In this document: piece by piece, positions 38,994 through 46,403 of the stretch
Layout: each line of letters starts with the position of its first letter
How positions within the stretch are numbered: the stretch's first letter is position 1
From: JADFQT01 sp965216025
GTDB taxonomy: Bacteria > Chloroflexota > Dehalococcoidia > Lucifugimonadales > UBA3495
Assembly: GCA_965216025.1 (NCBI GenBank)
Contig: CBDCEX010000017.1
Location: 434,001 to 498,000 of the forward strand
Direction: 5' to 3'
DNA length: 64,000 bases
Notes under the pieces: generated by a model
The model's input: the letters and a program-made list of their open reading frames with translations, nothing else
What the model was told of the DNA's origin: nothing
Databases searched by the model: none
Program-made: the position numbers and the translations under genes

Positions 38994-41494
38994 TAGGCCG
39001 ACTGTGCGGCGAGCACCGGCTGAGTCCCCGTTAGGTCCCCGGTTTGGTCCCCGGTTTGGTCCCCGGCTTGGTTCTTGGAAAGGGAGAGCCCGGAACCGTC
39101 AGCGTTTACCACAACATGATCGCCCTCTTGGAACTCCCCGGACAGGATGCCCTTGGACAGGGGATTCTCCAGGAAGCGTTGGATGGCCCTCCGCAAAGGT
39201 CGCGCCCCGTACACCGGGTCGAACCCTTCTTGAGCCAGCCAGCGACTCGCTTCGGGTGTCAACTCGAAGGTGATACCCCGTTCCTCCAGGCGGTGACCCA
39301 CTTCCCGAACCATCAGCTCCACTATCTGAATGATCTGCCCCTGGGTCAGCGGGTTGAAGATGATGGTCTCATCGATACGATTCAGGAACTCGGGCCGGAA
39401 AGTCCGCTTCAAAGCGTCGTTTACCGAGCTTCGCAGCTGCTGCTCGTCCATGACCCGACCCTTCGGGTCGGTACGGAACCCGAAGGGTTGCCGCTGCAAG
39501 TCGTCGGTACCCAGGTTGCTGGTCATGATTATCACGGTATTCCGGAAGTCCACAGTACGGCCGTGGCTATCGGTTAGGCGCCCATCCTCCAGAATCTGCA
39601 GCAGCAGGTTCAACACATCCGGGTGGGCTTTTTCTACCTCGTCGAACAGAATCACCCGATAAGGGCGCCGGCGTACCGCCTCGGTAAGCTGGTCGGCTTC
39701 GACGTATCCAATATAGCCCGGCGGCGCGCCGATGAGACGAGAAACGGTGTGCTTCTCCATGTATTCGGACATGTCGATCCGTACCATGTTGGACTCATCG
39801 TCGAACAGGAATCCAGCCAGAGCCTTGCTGAGCTCGGTCTTGCCCACACCAGTGGGGCCCAAGAAGATGAAGCTGCCAATGGGCCGCTTGGGGTCGCCGA
39901 GACCGGACCGGGAGCGTCGAATCGCTTCGGCCACGGCCACCACGGCCTCATCCTGGCCGATGATCCGCTCATGCAGATTATCCTCCATGTGCACCAGGCG
40001 CTCCGCTTCCCTCTCCAGCAGGCGGCCTGTGGGAATACCGGTCCAGCGAGAGACCAGCTCGGCGATGTCCAGCTCGTCTACCACCATGTCGATCTTATTT
40101 TCCCCCTGAAGCTCCCGCCGCTCTTGGCCGTACTCCTCTTCCAGCTTGACCCGCTCGGTTCGCAGCTGAGCGGCCCGCTCATATTCCGAACGCTGGGCCT
40201 CCGCCTCTTCCTGGTCTGCCAGCTGGCGGATGCGGCTCTCCTTCTCCTTGAGGACACCGGGCAGAGTCTCGGCATCTATGCGCAGCTTGCTGGCGGCTTC
40301 GTCAATAAAGTCCACCGCCTTGTCGGGCTGAAGGCGGTCGGCGATGTAGCGGTCGCTGAGGCGAGCGGCGGCAACGAGCGCCGAATCGTCGATCTTAACC
40401 TTGTGGTGCGCCTCGTATCTGGGCCGGAGAGCCTGCAGAATCTCCACCGTTTCCTCGACGGTCGGCTCCTCCAGGAAAATAGGCTGGAAGCGGCGCTCCA
40501 GGGCGGAGTCCTTCTCGATGTAGCGGCGGTACTCATCGCCGGTGGTAGCGCCGATGCACTGGAGCTCCCCCCGGGCCAGGGCTGGCTTGAGCAGGTTGCT
40601 GGCGTCGATACCGCCTTCCGCCGCCCCGGCGCCGACCATGGTGTGAATCTCGTCCAGAAACAGGATTACCTCCCGCTCGGCCTGCTTCACCTCATCAACC
40701 ACCGCCTTGAGACGTTCCTCGAACTCGCCCCGAAACTTGGAGCCGGCTACCAGGGCCCCCATGTCCAGAGCGAGCACCCGCCGGCCCTTTAGCGAGTTGG
40801 CCACGTCGCCCGACACTATTCGGGACGCCAGTCCCTCGGCGATGGCCGTTTTACCGACGCCCGCTCCACCGATGATTACCGGGTTGTTCTTCTTCCGGCG
40901 GGTCAGGGTCTGCATAACCTGGCGGATCTCTTCGTTGCGGCCAATGACCGGGTCCAGCTTGCCCTCCCGCGCCAGTTTGGTCAGGTCGACGGTATACTTC
41001 TCCAGGGAGCGGTAACGGCTTTCCGCCCGGGGGTCATCCACCCGGTGGCTGCCTCTAATTTTCAATAAGGGCTGGTAAATCCCTTCCTGGTCGACGCCAA
41101 ACTCCTTCATGACCCGGGCAGCGTCACCCTGGGGCTCCATGACCGCGGCGATAAACAGGTGCTCCACCCCAATAAACTCGTCCCGCAGGCGTTCCGATTC
41201 CTGCCGGGCATTCTCCAGAAGCCGCTGTACCCTGGGGGTGGTGTAGATTTGATTTGCCCCCTGCACTACTCTGGGGGCGGCCTCCAGAAACTGTCCCGAC
41301 CGTGACTTCACCGCTTCCACGGAAATATCGAGCTCGCGGAATATCTCCCCCGGCAGGCCGTCTTCCAACCCCAGCAGGGCCAGGAGGATATGCTCGACAT
41401 CCCATTGGCTGTGCTGATGCTGATGCACCAACTCTTGGGAATTCCGCAGTACATCCTGGGCTTGCTCGGTAAATCGTTCAGGTTTCAGTACCAT
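38993..41494 (-). CDS. ATP-dependent Clp chaperone/protease ATPase, ClpB/ClpC type
   Basis: An 833-residue AAA+ disaggregase or unfoldase. It has two N-terminal Clp repeats (residues about 1-150), AAA-1 with Walker A 'GGAGVGKTA' near 200 and Walker B 'VILFLDEIHTM', a short coiled-coil middle domain, and AAA-2 with 'GPTGVGKTELSKAL' near 545 and 'ILFDEVEKAHPDVLNLLLQ'. The short middle domain is nearer ClpC than canonical ClpB, but operon context (hspR, dnaJ) is that of ClpB. The tail has tandem Asp-Gln-Thr-Gly repeats, and the stop TAA is created at the IS630 junction, so the original C-terminus may have been longer or different. ATG 41494 follows AAGGAGAAC. Confidence 0.9.
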   Translation of the reverse strand: MVLKPERFTEQAQDVLRNSQELVHQHQHSQWDVEHILLALLGLEDGLPGEIFRELDISVEAVKSRSGQFLEAAPRVVQGANQIYTTPRVQRLLENARQESERLRDEFIGVEHLFIAAVMEPQGDAARVMKEFGVDQEGIYQPLLKIRGSHRVDDPRAESRYRSLEKYTVDLTKLAREGKLDPVIGRNEEIRQVMQTLTRRKKNNPVIIGGAGVGKTAIAEGLASRIVSGDVANSLKGRRVLALDMGALVAGSKFRGEFEERLKAVVDEVKQAEREVILFLDEIHTMVGAGAAEGGIDASNLLKPALARGELQCIGATTGDEYRRYIEKDSALERRFQPIFLEEPTVEETVEILQALRPRYEAHHKVKIDDSALVAAARLSDRYIADRLQPDKAVDFIDEAASKLRIDAETLPGVLKEKESRIRQLADQEEAEAQRSEYERAAQLRTERVKLEEEYGQERRELQGENKIDMVVDELDIAELVSRWTGIPTGRLLEREAERLVHMEDNLHERIIGQDEAVVAVAEAIRRSRSGLGDPKRPIGSFIFLGPTGVGKTELSKALAGFLFDDESNMVRIDMSEYMEKHTVSRLIGAPPGYIGYVEADQLTEAVRRRPYRVILFDEVEKAHPDVLNLLLQILEDGRLTDSHGRTVDFRNTVIIMTSNLGTDDLQRQPFGFRTDPKGRVMDEQQLRSSVNDALKRTFRPEFLNRIDETIIFNPLTQGQIIQIVELMVREVGHRLEERGITFELTPEASRWLAQEGFDPVYGARPLRRAIQRFLENPLSKGILSGEFQEGDHVVVNADGSGLSLSKNQAGDQTGDQTGDLTGTQPVLAAQSA

Positions 41495-41592
41495 TCGTGT
41501 TCTCCTTGAGAAAGGTTGCTATGCCGGATCGGAGGGACGTTTTCCGTTGGCGACCCAGGGGTTGGGCGGCGGCAGATATTAAGAATTGAGTA

Positions 41593-41946
41593 TTAAGAAT
41601 CGAATTTCGCGCCCTGGGTCCTGGCCTTTAGCCGCAGCTGGAGGCGGGACATCTGACCGGTCAATTCCTTCACTTCCTTCTCCAGCTCATCGATCCGCTC
41701 CACCAATTTTAAGGCGACCTCGGCGCCGGCCAGATTCATGCCCATCTCTTCGGTGAAGGTCTTGATCCGGAGTAGGCGTTCGATATCCGCCGGCGAGTAG
41801 AGCCGCTGTCTACCGCCGGTGCGGGACGGCCAAATTAGCCCCACTCTCTCGTAATATCGCAAGGTTTGAGCGTGCACGCCGACCATGCGGGCGGCAATGC
41901 TGATGACAAAGCACGGCTGCTGTTGATAAGAATTGTCCTGAGCCAA
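41593..41946 (-). CDS. hspR: heat-shock repressor HspR (MerR family)
   Basis: A 117-residue MerR-type regulator: 'VISIAARMVGVHAQTLRYYE' then 'RVGLIWPSRTGGRQRLYSPADIERLLRI' is the winged helix-turn-helix. It is followed by 'FTEEMGMNLAGAEVALKLVE', the HspR signature, and a coiled coil. HspR binds inverted repeats of the HAIR type (CTTGAGT-N7-ACTCAAG) and represses the dnaK, clpB and hsp20 groups with DnaK as co-repressor. It is placed between dnaJ (2-bp gap) and clp, the order usual in Actinobacteria and Chloroflexota. A HAIR-like palindrome is present upstream of hsp20 at 42971. Confidence 0.9.
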   Translation of the reverse strand: MAQDNSYQQQPCFVISIAARMVGVHAQTLRYYERVGLIWPSRTGGRQRLYSPADIERLLRIKTFTEEMGMNLAGAEVALKLVERIDELEKEVKELTGQMSRLQLRLKARTQGAKFDS

Positions 41947-41948
41947 AA

Positions 41949-42857
41949 CTAACCCCCTCTGGCAGCGCGACTCTCCCTGAGTCGCCAGATTAAATCCTTT
42001 TCCTCCGTCGTCAGCCCGGTGGGCAGAACTACTTTCATGGTGGTATAGAGATCACCGCGGACCCCCGGTTGATTCAGGCCCGGCATTCCCTGCCGCGTCA
42101 TGCGGAAGCGCTGGCCATTTTGGGTTTCCGGCGGAATGGTCAGAGCAACCCGGCCCGACAAGGTAAGGACAGTGACCTCAGCGCCCAGAATGGCGTCTTC
42201 TAGGGATACGTCTATTTCTCGATACAGGTCCCGTCCCTTGCGTTGAAAGGTTGGGTGAGGCCGGACCGATACAACCAGATTGAAACCAGCGTCCTTACCG
42301 GCCCCGGCCGGGATACGCACCTTGGAGGCATTGTCCACCCCCGCCGGGATCTTGACCTCGATGCGGCGGCCACCGGTGAGCTCCATGACCCTGGCGGCTC
42401 CCTGGAAGGCCTCCTCCAAGGTCAGGGCTACCGGGTATTCGGTGGAGGTGGTGGAGGCCGGACGGCGGATATCCTGGCCAATGTTTCGGAAAAGCTGCTC
42501 GAATATGTTGCCGCCCCCGCCGCTGGTGGTGGAGGGAGGGGCCTGGCTAGTGGGCGCAGACCAGCTAAAAGTAGTGGGCCCGGCGGTTTCAGTGGGGCGT
42601 CTTCTGGCCTGGGCCGCGGCCTGGTCCAGTTGGTCGGCTTGGGCCCAGTTATCTCCATACCGGTCGTACTTCCGTCGGCTATCGGTTTCGGAAAGAACGC
42701 TATGCGCTTCGTTGATTAACTTGAACTTTTCTTCCGCGCCCTTGTCTCCCGGATTAACATCCGGATGATGCTGACGGGCCAGCTTGCGAAAGGCCTGGCG
42801 GATCTCCCGGGTGTCGGCGTTTCGAGGTATCCCCAGAACGTCGTAGTAGTTGGGCAT
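41949..42857 (-). CDS. DnaJ-class co-chaperone without zinc finger (CbpA-like)
   Basis: A 302-residue J-domain protein that stimulates DnaK. The N-terminal J domain 'YYDVLGIPRNADTREIRQAF' has the HPD triad at residues 31-33 ('HHPDVNPGDKG'). A Gly/Ser/Thr-rich linker of about 60 residues ('STTSGGGGNIFEQLFR') leads to the C-terminal substrate domains ('EYPVALTLEEAFQGAARVM', 'LDLYREIDVSLEDAILGAEV'-like). The cysteine zinc-finger repeats of full DnaJ are absent. It is the first gene of the minus-strand dnaJ-hspR-clp operon, behind a near-consensus promoter at 42892-42920. Confidence 0.9.
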   Translation of the reverse strand: MPNYYDVLGIPRNADTREIRQAFRKLARQHHPDVNPGDKGAEEKFKLINEAHSVLSETDSRRKYDRYGDNWAQADQLDQAAAQARRRPTETAGPTTFSWSAPTSQAPPSTTSGGGGNIFEQLFRNIGQDIRRPASTTSTEYPVALTLEEAFQGAARVMELTGGRRIEVKIPAGVDNASKVRIPAGAGKDAGFNLVVSVRPHPTFQRKGRDLYREIDVSLEDAILGAEVTVLTLSGRVALTIPPETQNGQRFRMTRQGMPGLNQPGVRGDLYTTMKVVLPTGLTTEEKDLIWRLRESRAARGG

Positions 42858-42891
42858 AGCTCCACTTCCAATAATCTATTCTATCAGAGCG

Positions 42892-42920
42892 ATTATACCT
42901 AGGCTGACAGGTTTAGTCAA
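42892..42920 (-). promoter_or_regulatory. sigma70-type promoter of dnaJ-hspR-clp
   Basis: On the minus strand TTGACT (42920-42915), a 17-bp spacer and TATAAT (42897-42892), ending 35 bp before the dnaJ start. The surrounding inverted repeat GGTTTAG (about 42910) / CTAAACC (about 42944) could be an operator. Confidence 0.8.
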
Positions 42921-42970
42921 TGTAAAGTATTATCAATTATAAGCTAAACCATTAGCTGTCCTGTAAAATA

Positions 42971-43001
42971 CTTGACAAGCATCTATCAAGGTATGTATGA
43001 T
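42971..43001 (+). promoter_or_regulatory. hsp20 promoter overlapped by a HAIR-like operator
   Basis: CTTGACAAGCATCTATCAAG (42971-42990) is CTTGA-N10-TCAAG, close to the HspR HAIR consensus CTTGA-N11-TCAAG. It overlaps -35 TTGACA (42972-42977), and a TATGAT -10 lies at 42996-43001 (18-bp spacer). HspR bound here would occlude the polymerase, and because dnaJ-hspR diverges from the same 216-bp gap, HspR may control both units. The spacing is one base short of the HAIR consensus. Confidence 0.6.
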
Positions 43002-43073
43002 GAAAAGCATCAAGTCAGGAATACAACAGACCATACGCCTGACTGATGAGTTGAATTTAAGGAGGTAACAAGT

Positions 43074-43532
43074 ATGGTACTACGGCATTGGGATCCTTTC
43101 CACGACATGCGGAGCAGGCACGGTGGAGTAGACCGATTCTGGAATGGATTACCGGCATGGGATGGGTCGCGTGAACCCTACACTTGGGCGATACCGGTAG
43201 ATGTTGTTTGTGAGGGCGATGAGATAGTGGTTCATGCTTCTTTGCCGGGAGTAGATCCCGACGACATAGAGGTTTCAGTCGAAGATAACCTCTTGACCAT
43301 CAAAGGGTCTACCAAAGAAATCCCGGAAACGCGGGAGCGCAAAGAGGGTGACTACCTGGTGAAGGAGCGCCGCACCGGTTCTTTCCGGCGTACCCTGCGC
43401 TTGCCCAAAACCGCCGACGCGGACAAGGCCCGACTTCATTACGATAACGGCGTATTGACTGTCAGCTTTCCCCGATTGGAATCGAAGAAAGTGAAGCGGC
43501 TCAAGATAAGTACGGGAGGGGGAACGGGGTAA
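43074..43532 (+). CDS. small heat-shock protein, Hsp20/alpha-crystallin family
   Basis: A 152-residue ATP-independent holdase. The alpha-crystallin domain spans about residues 40-150: 'PVDVVCEGDEIVVHASLPGV', 'DDIEVSVEDNLLTIKGSTKE', 'RRTGSFRRTLRLPKTADADK', 'LHYDNGVLTVSFPR' (the conserved A-x-x-x-n-G-V-L motif is present as 'YDNGVLTV'). ATG 43074 has an ideal AAGGAGG nine bases upstream. It is divergent from dnaJ-hspR-clp and shares the HAIR-like operator region, so it is probably a heat-shock regulon member. A strong terminator follows. Confidence 0.93.
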   Translation: MVLRHWDPFHDMRSRHGGVDRFWNGLPAWDGSREPYTWAIPVDVVCEGDEIVVHASLPGVDPDDIEVSVEDNLLTIKGSTKEIPETRERKEGDYLVKERRTGSFRRTLRLPKTADADKARLHYDNGVLTVSFPRLESKKVKRLKISTGGGTG

Positions 43533-43565
43533 TCACCCCGGGCATCTTGTCACCCACTGGACCCC

Positions 43566-43600
43566 AGCGAGGGGTCGCTTCGTGCGACCCCTCGCTGTTT
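43566..43600 (+). terminator. Rho-independent terminator after hsp20
   Basis: Perfect 13-bp stem AGCGAGGGGTCGC / GCGACCCCTCGCT with loop TTCGT, then GTTTGTGT. The group II intron begins at 43601, directly after the hairpin. Insertion just after terminator hairpins is the known target preference of class C group II introns. Confidence 0.88.
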
Positions 43601-44545
43601 GTGTGCCAGGCATGCTGTGCATCTTGGAGGTGAAAGTCCTCTGCGGGCCGTGATGACCGGAACCGCTAGCCTAAGCAAGGGTGTCCATCGTGAGGTGGAA
43701 TCTGAAGGAAGCTGATGGCAAAACTTGGACTCGACGAACAGGAACCGGATAGAAGGCCGGCGCAGTGGGGTAACCCGGCAATGGACGGGGCGGCCCAATA
43801 GTTATTCGGACAGGTGCGCAGGTAAATCCGGCGGGGACCGAGGGAAGGATGCACGGCTTACCCTGGGAGGTCTCTGGGGCTGTCTGGAGGACCCGACTAC
43901 CGCACCGGCAACGGTGGGGGAAGGCCCTGGAGAAGTCAGCAGAGGCCATAGTAGTCCCGGTAGGTCGGGATGAAGGGCCGAATCCTCTACTGCAAGGAGC
44001 CAGTCGGGAGGACTTGATGGGCATAGAGCGGCGGCAAGGCACGGTCTACCAACTCTCACTCCTGGAATGGAGGAGAGGAGGCCGTGCGCCCCGGCGTCCC
44101 TGGTGAAGGCGGAACCGGGACTGGGGCGAACGAGGAGCAGCAAGGGCCCACGGCGTCTGAGCGGAAACGAGCCTTGCCGGAAGCCTTGATGGAGGAGGTG
44201 ATAGAGCCAAAGAACCTGAACCGAGCCTACCAGCGGGTGAAAGCCAACAAAGGAGCGCCGGGGGTTGACGGGATGAGTGTGGATGACCTGGGCGGCTGGT
44301 TGGCGGAACACTGGGAGGAACTAGTGGCGTCGCTGCTGGAAGGCAGCTACCAACCGCAACCGGTGCGGGGAGTGGAAATCCCCAAGCCGGGAGGTGGAGT
44401 GCGACAACTGGGCATCCCCACGGTGGTGGACCGCCTGGTGCAGCAAGGCATCCTCCAGGTGCTGGACCCGCTGTTGGACCCAACCTTTTCGGAGTCAAGC
44501 TACGGTTTCCGTCCCGGGCGAAACGCCCACCAGGCCCTGGGACAC
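43601..44545 (+). mobile_element. group II intron, 5' part only (truncated)
   Basis: The 5' end GTGTGCCAGGCATGCTGTGC, followed by 'GTGAAAGTCCTCTGCGGGCC' and 'CTAAGCAAGGGTG', matches the conserved start of bacterial group II introns (GUGYG start and domain I). About 480 nt of ribozyme precede a reverse-transcriptase frame. The intron lies directly after a terminator hairpin, as class C introns do. It is cut off inside the RT at about 44545 and no domain V/VI is found, so it cannot splice or move. Confidence 0.82.
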
Positions 44546-44686
44546 ATACACTTGTGCCTTGGGCCGGCCATTCTCCTCGTAGGCGGCGCATATTTTGATC
44601 AGCAGGTTGGCAACCTGCCATACCTTCCCCGGCTGCGCTTTGGCGATTCTTCTGATGACGTACATGGCTACTTATCCTTTTTGTAA
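44084..44686 (+). pseudogene. ltrA: group II intron reverse transcriptase/maturase, N-terminal remnant
   Basis: RT blocks 0-2 are present: 'LMEEVIEPKNLNRAYQRVKA' then 'NKGAPGVDGMSVDDLGGWLA', 'KPGGGVRQLGIPTVVDRLVQ' and 'SSYGFRPGRNAHQAL'. After 'HQAL' (about 44545) homology stops and the frame runs on through antisense sequence of another gene to 44686. The catalytic YADD block, maturase and any endonuclease domains are missing. The start is taken as GTG 44084. Confidence 0.85.
44495..44665 (-). pseudogene. 5' fragment of a small uncharacterised gene cut by the intron remnant
   Basis: ATG 44665 follows AAAAGGATAAGTAGCC and opens 'MYVIRRIAKAQPGKVWQVAN' then 'LLIKICAAYEENGRPKAQVYV'. This resembles the beginning of small dimeric alpha/beta-barrel (ABM/NIPSNAP-like) proteins. 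The sequence turns into antisense of the intron RT at about 44550, so only about 40 residues are authentic before a stop at 44495. It reads opposite to the intron. Family assignment is by impression only. Confidence 0.4.
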
Positions 44687-44876
44687 TGCGACCTGGATTA
44701 AAACGGCCCTGGCTTTCGTTCCGCTATATTCGTCACTCCCTTTCCCCAACTTTGATAGCAAAAATCATCTGATTCTTGGGTTAACGGTTCCGGAGAGTTG
44801 CCGCGTCCGCCCATCGAAAGGAAGTCCCTTTGGCGATTGGGACAGCTTAATATCTGCCCGTGCGAGCATGGGAAAC

Positions 44877-44910
44877 TAAACCAAAGCCAAGTGGCATCTA
44901 CTGGCGCGGG
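44877..44910. repeat. solitary IS630-type end
   Basis: TAAACCAAAGCCAAGTGGCA repeats the outer end of the IS630 element at 37770 (TA followed by AACCAAAGCCAAG, then TGG and CTAC with one base missing). No matching second end or transposase is nearby, so it is a remnant of a related copy or a chance conserved footprint. Confidence 0.55.
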
Positions 44911-44936
44911 TCTCTGGCGGGAGGGTCATGGAGCGT

Positions 44937-45311
44937 CTAACTCTTCTTCCAGAACTGCCACCATCCTCTCGTTGATCGCAGGTCCGCCACCATCGACTGC
45001 GCCGGCTGGTCTGGCGTGCCCGCTGTGTCGGTTGTGGCCGAATCTAGGGCGGGCCTAACCCCAGGGTCGACAGTAACGCCCTGGGTACCGAATAGCTCCC
45101 AAGGTCTGAAGGACTCCACGAAATCCTTGGCTTCTTCGATAGATGGGAACCCCTTCCGGGAGCGGCTCGGGTCGTAGCTAAAAGTCTTCGCCAACGCGTC
45201 GATGCCCCGTTTGGTGTCTCGGAACCCTCCAAGCTCCTCTTCATGGCCGTCGTTTTCGTCACTGAGAATCAGGTTCTCTCCCCTTTTTACCTTTCGCCAA
45301 TACACTCTCAT
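44937..45311 (-). CDS. hypothetical protein
   Basis: A 124-residue protein from ATG 45311, which has GAGGAG about nine bases upstream (an in-frame ATG lies three codons earlier at 45320). It has a basic start 'MRVYWRKVKRGENLILSDEN', an acidic patch, a helix-rich middle 'DTKRGIDALAKTFSYDPSRS' and a C-terminus 'STRGWWQFWKKS' with a Trp/Phe-rich basic end. No family is recognised. It precedes the SagB-like gene's downstream side on the same strand but with a 157-bp gap, so co-transcription is uncertain. Confidence 0.55.
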   Translation of the reverse strand: MRVYWRKVKRGENLILSDENDGHEEELGGFRDTKRGIDALAKTFSYDPSRSRKGFPSIEEAKDFVESFRPWELFGTQGVTVDPGVRPALDSATTDTAGTPDQPAQSMVADLRSTRGWWQFWKKS

Positions 45312-45468
45312 GCAAAGCACTCCTCGACTCCGGTTTCCAGCTTCACGGTTTTGGGACCTTGATAGTCTCTACTTCTAAAATTTGCTCACTTGGTCTCGGA
45401 GAGGTGTGTTCTCTCTCCAGGTATGGCAACTCCTCGGCGATGGTCAAGTTCCTTAAGTGGCGTGCCCT

Positions 45469-46398
45469 TTACAAGTTGGGCTGTTGCCTCAGCCGACTGG
45501 TGTCGAGGGTGACTAGCCTACGCCTGGCTCGCTTCCCCAGCGCCACCAGGAACATCACGCTTTTACCTTCCGCGTGGGGCGAGAAGAATCCGGATACTTG
45601 GTCGTCGTAAAACGTCAGGCCAGAGGCCCCCAGTCTTTGGGCATAGGCTGCCAGGTAGATTTTGCCCGCTGTGATACTGGCATCCAGCTGAGCCAACCGG
45701 TAACCCCGGTTACCAAAACGCTCCAGTATCGGATTCAGATTAGTCATGAAGAAAAAGTCGACGCTGGCATCGGCCGGAAGCGGCTGATCGAGCCCCAGAT
45801 GACCAGCTTGCCGACGGTAGTCTCCTTCTTTCAGCAGCTCCAGAGCCTTCAGGTCTCGGTGGAACACATATGCGCCAGATGGGAGGTCGTCCACAGTGTT
45901 CACGATCAGATAAATATCATTGAGAGCAACGCCAGGTTGTCCTAAAAAGTCTGCCGGTATGCCCTGCGTGGCCTTTTCGAGCACCGTCGACAGCTCCCGG
46001 AGGGTTATCGATTCGTGGCTGAAACGGCGTGCGGACCCGCGCCGAACGATGACCGACTCGATGGAGTCCTGGGGCGTCTCGCCGTCAGAGTAGCGATTTA
46101 ACGGTACGAGGCGTCCCGAAGGATGGGGCATCAGCATTGCCGGGCCTTCGCCTTGCCAAGAAACCACCTCTGCTTCATCCGTCAGAGAGGAGGCACCGTG
46201 CATCTCCCAAATGGCGGGTAATTCTACCTCGTACTCCGAAATCGGCTGAGTATCCAGCGAAAGTGGCTCTAAGTCGGAAGAGGATCCGATTGACGGCTCG
46301 GGAACGAATCCAACTGGTACCAACACGAGAGCTACTTCCTGCCGGTTCTCCAGATCCAGCAGGCGGTTAACCGAGCTGTCCACGAATCCGGCCACCAC
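45469..46398 (-). pseudogene. SagB/ThcOx-family nitroreductase-like oxidase, N-terminally truncated
   Basis: The 309-residue frame contains the end of one domain ('FVDSSVNRLLDLENRQEVALVLVPVG') and a complete nitroreductase-fold domain ('SVIVRRGSARRFSHESITLR', 'PSGAYVFHRDLKALELLKEG', 'LAAYAQRLGASGLTFYDDQV'). Proteins of this type often carry two such domains in about 500 residues; the first is missing here because an IS element begins five bases upstream of the frame. The missing part is not found on the other side of the IS, so a deletion accompanied or followed the insertion. The flavin-dependent oxidase function is presumably lost. Confidence 0.75.
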
Positions 46399-46403
46399 CT
46401 TAG

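Noticed and set aside
39623..40792. Open frame of about 390 codons on the plus strand inside clp
   Set aside because: Antisense shadow of the AAA+ gene; no motif, no ribosome-binding site.
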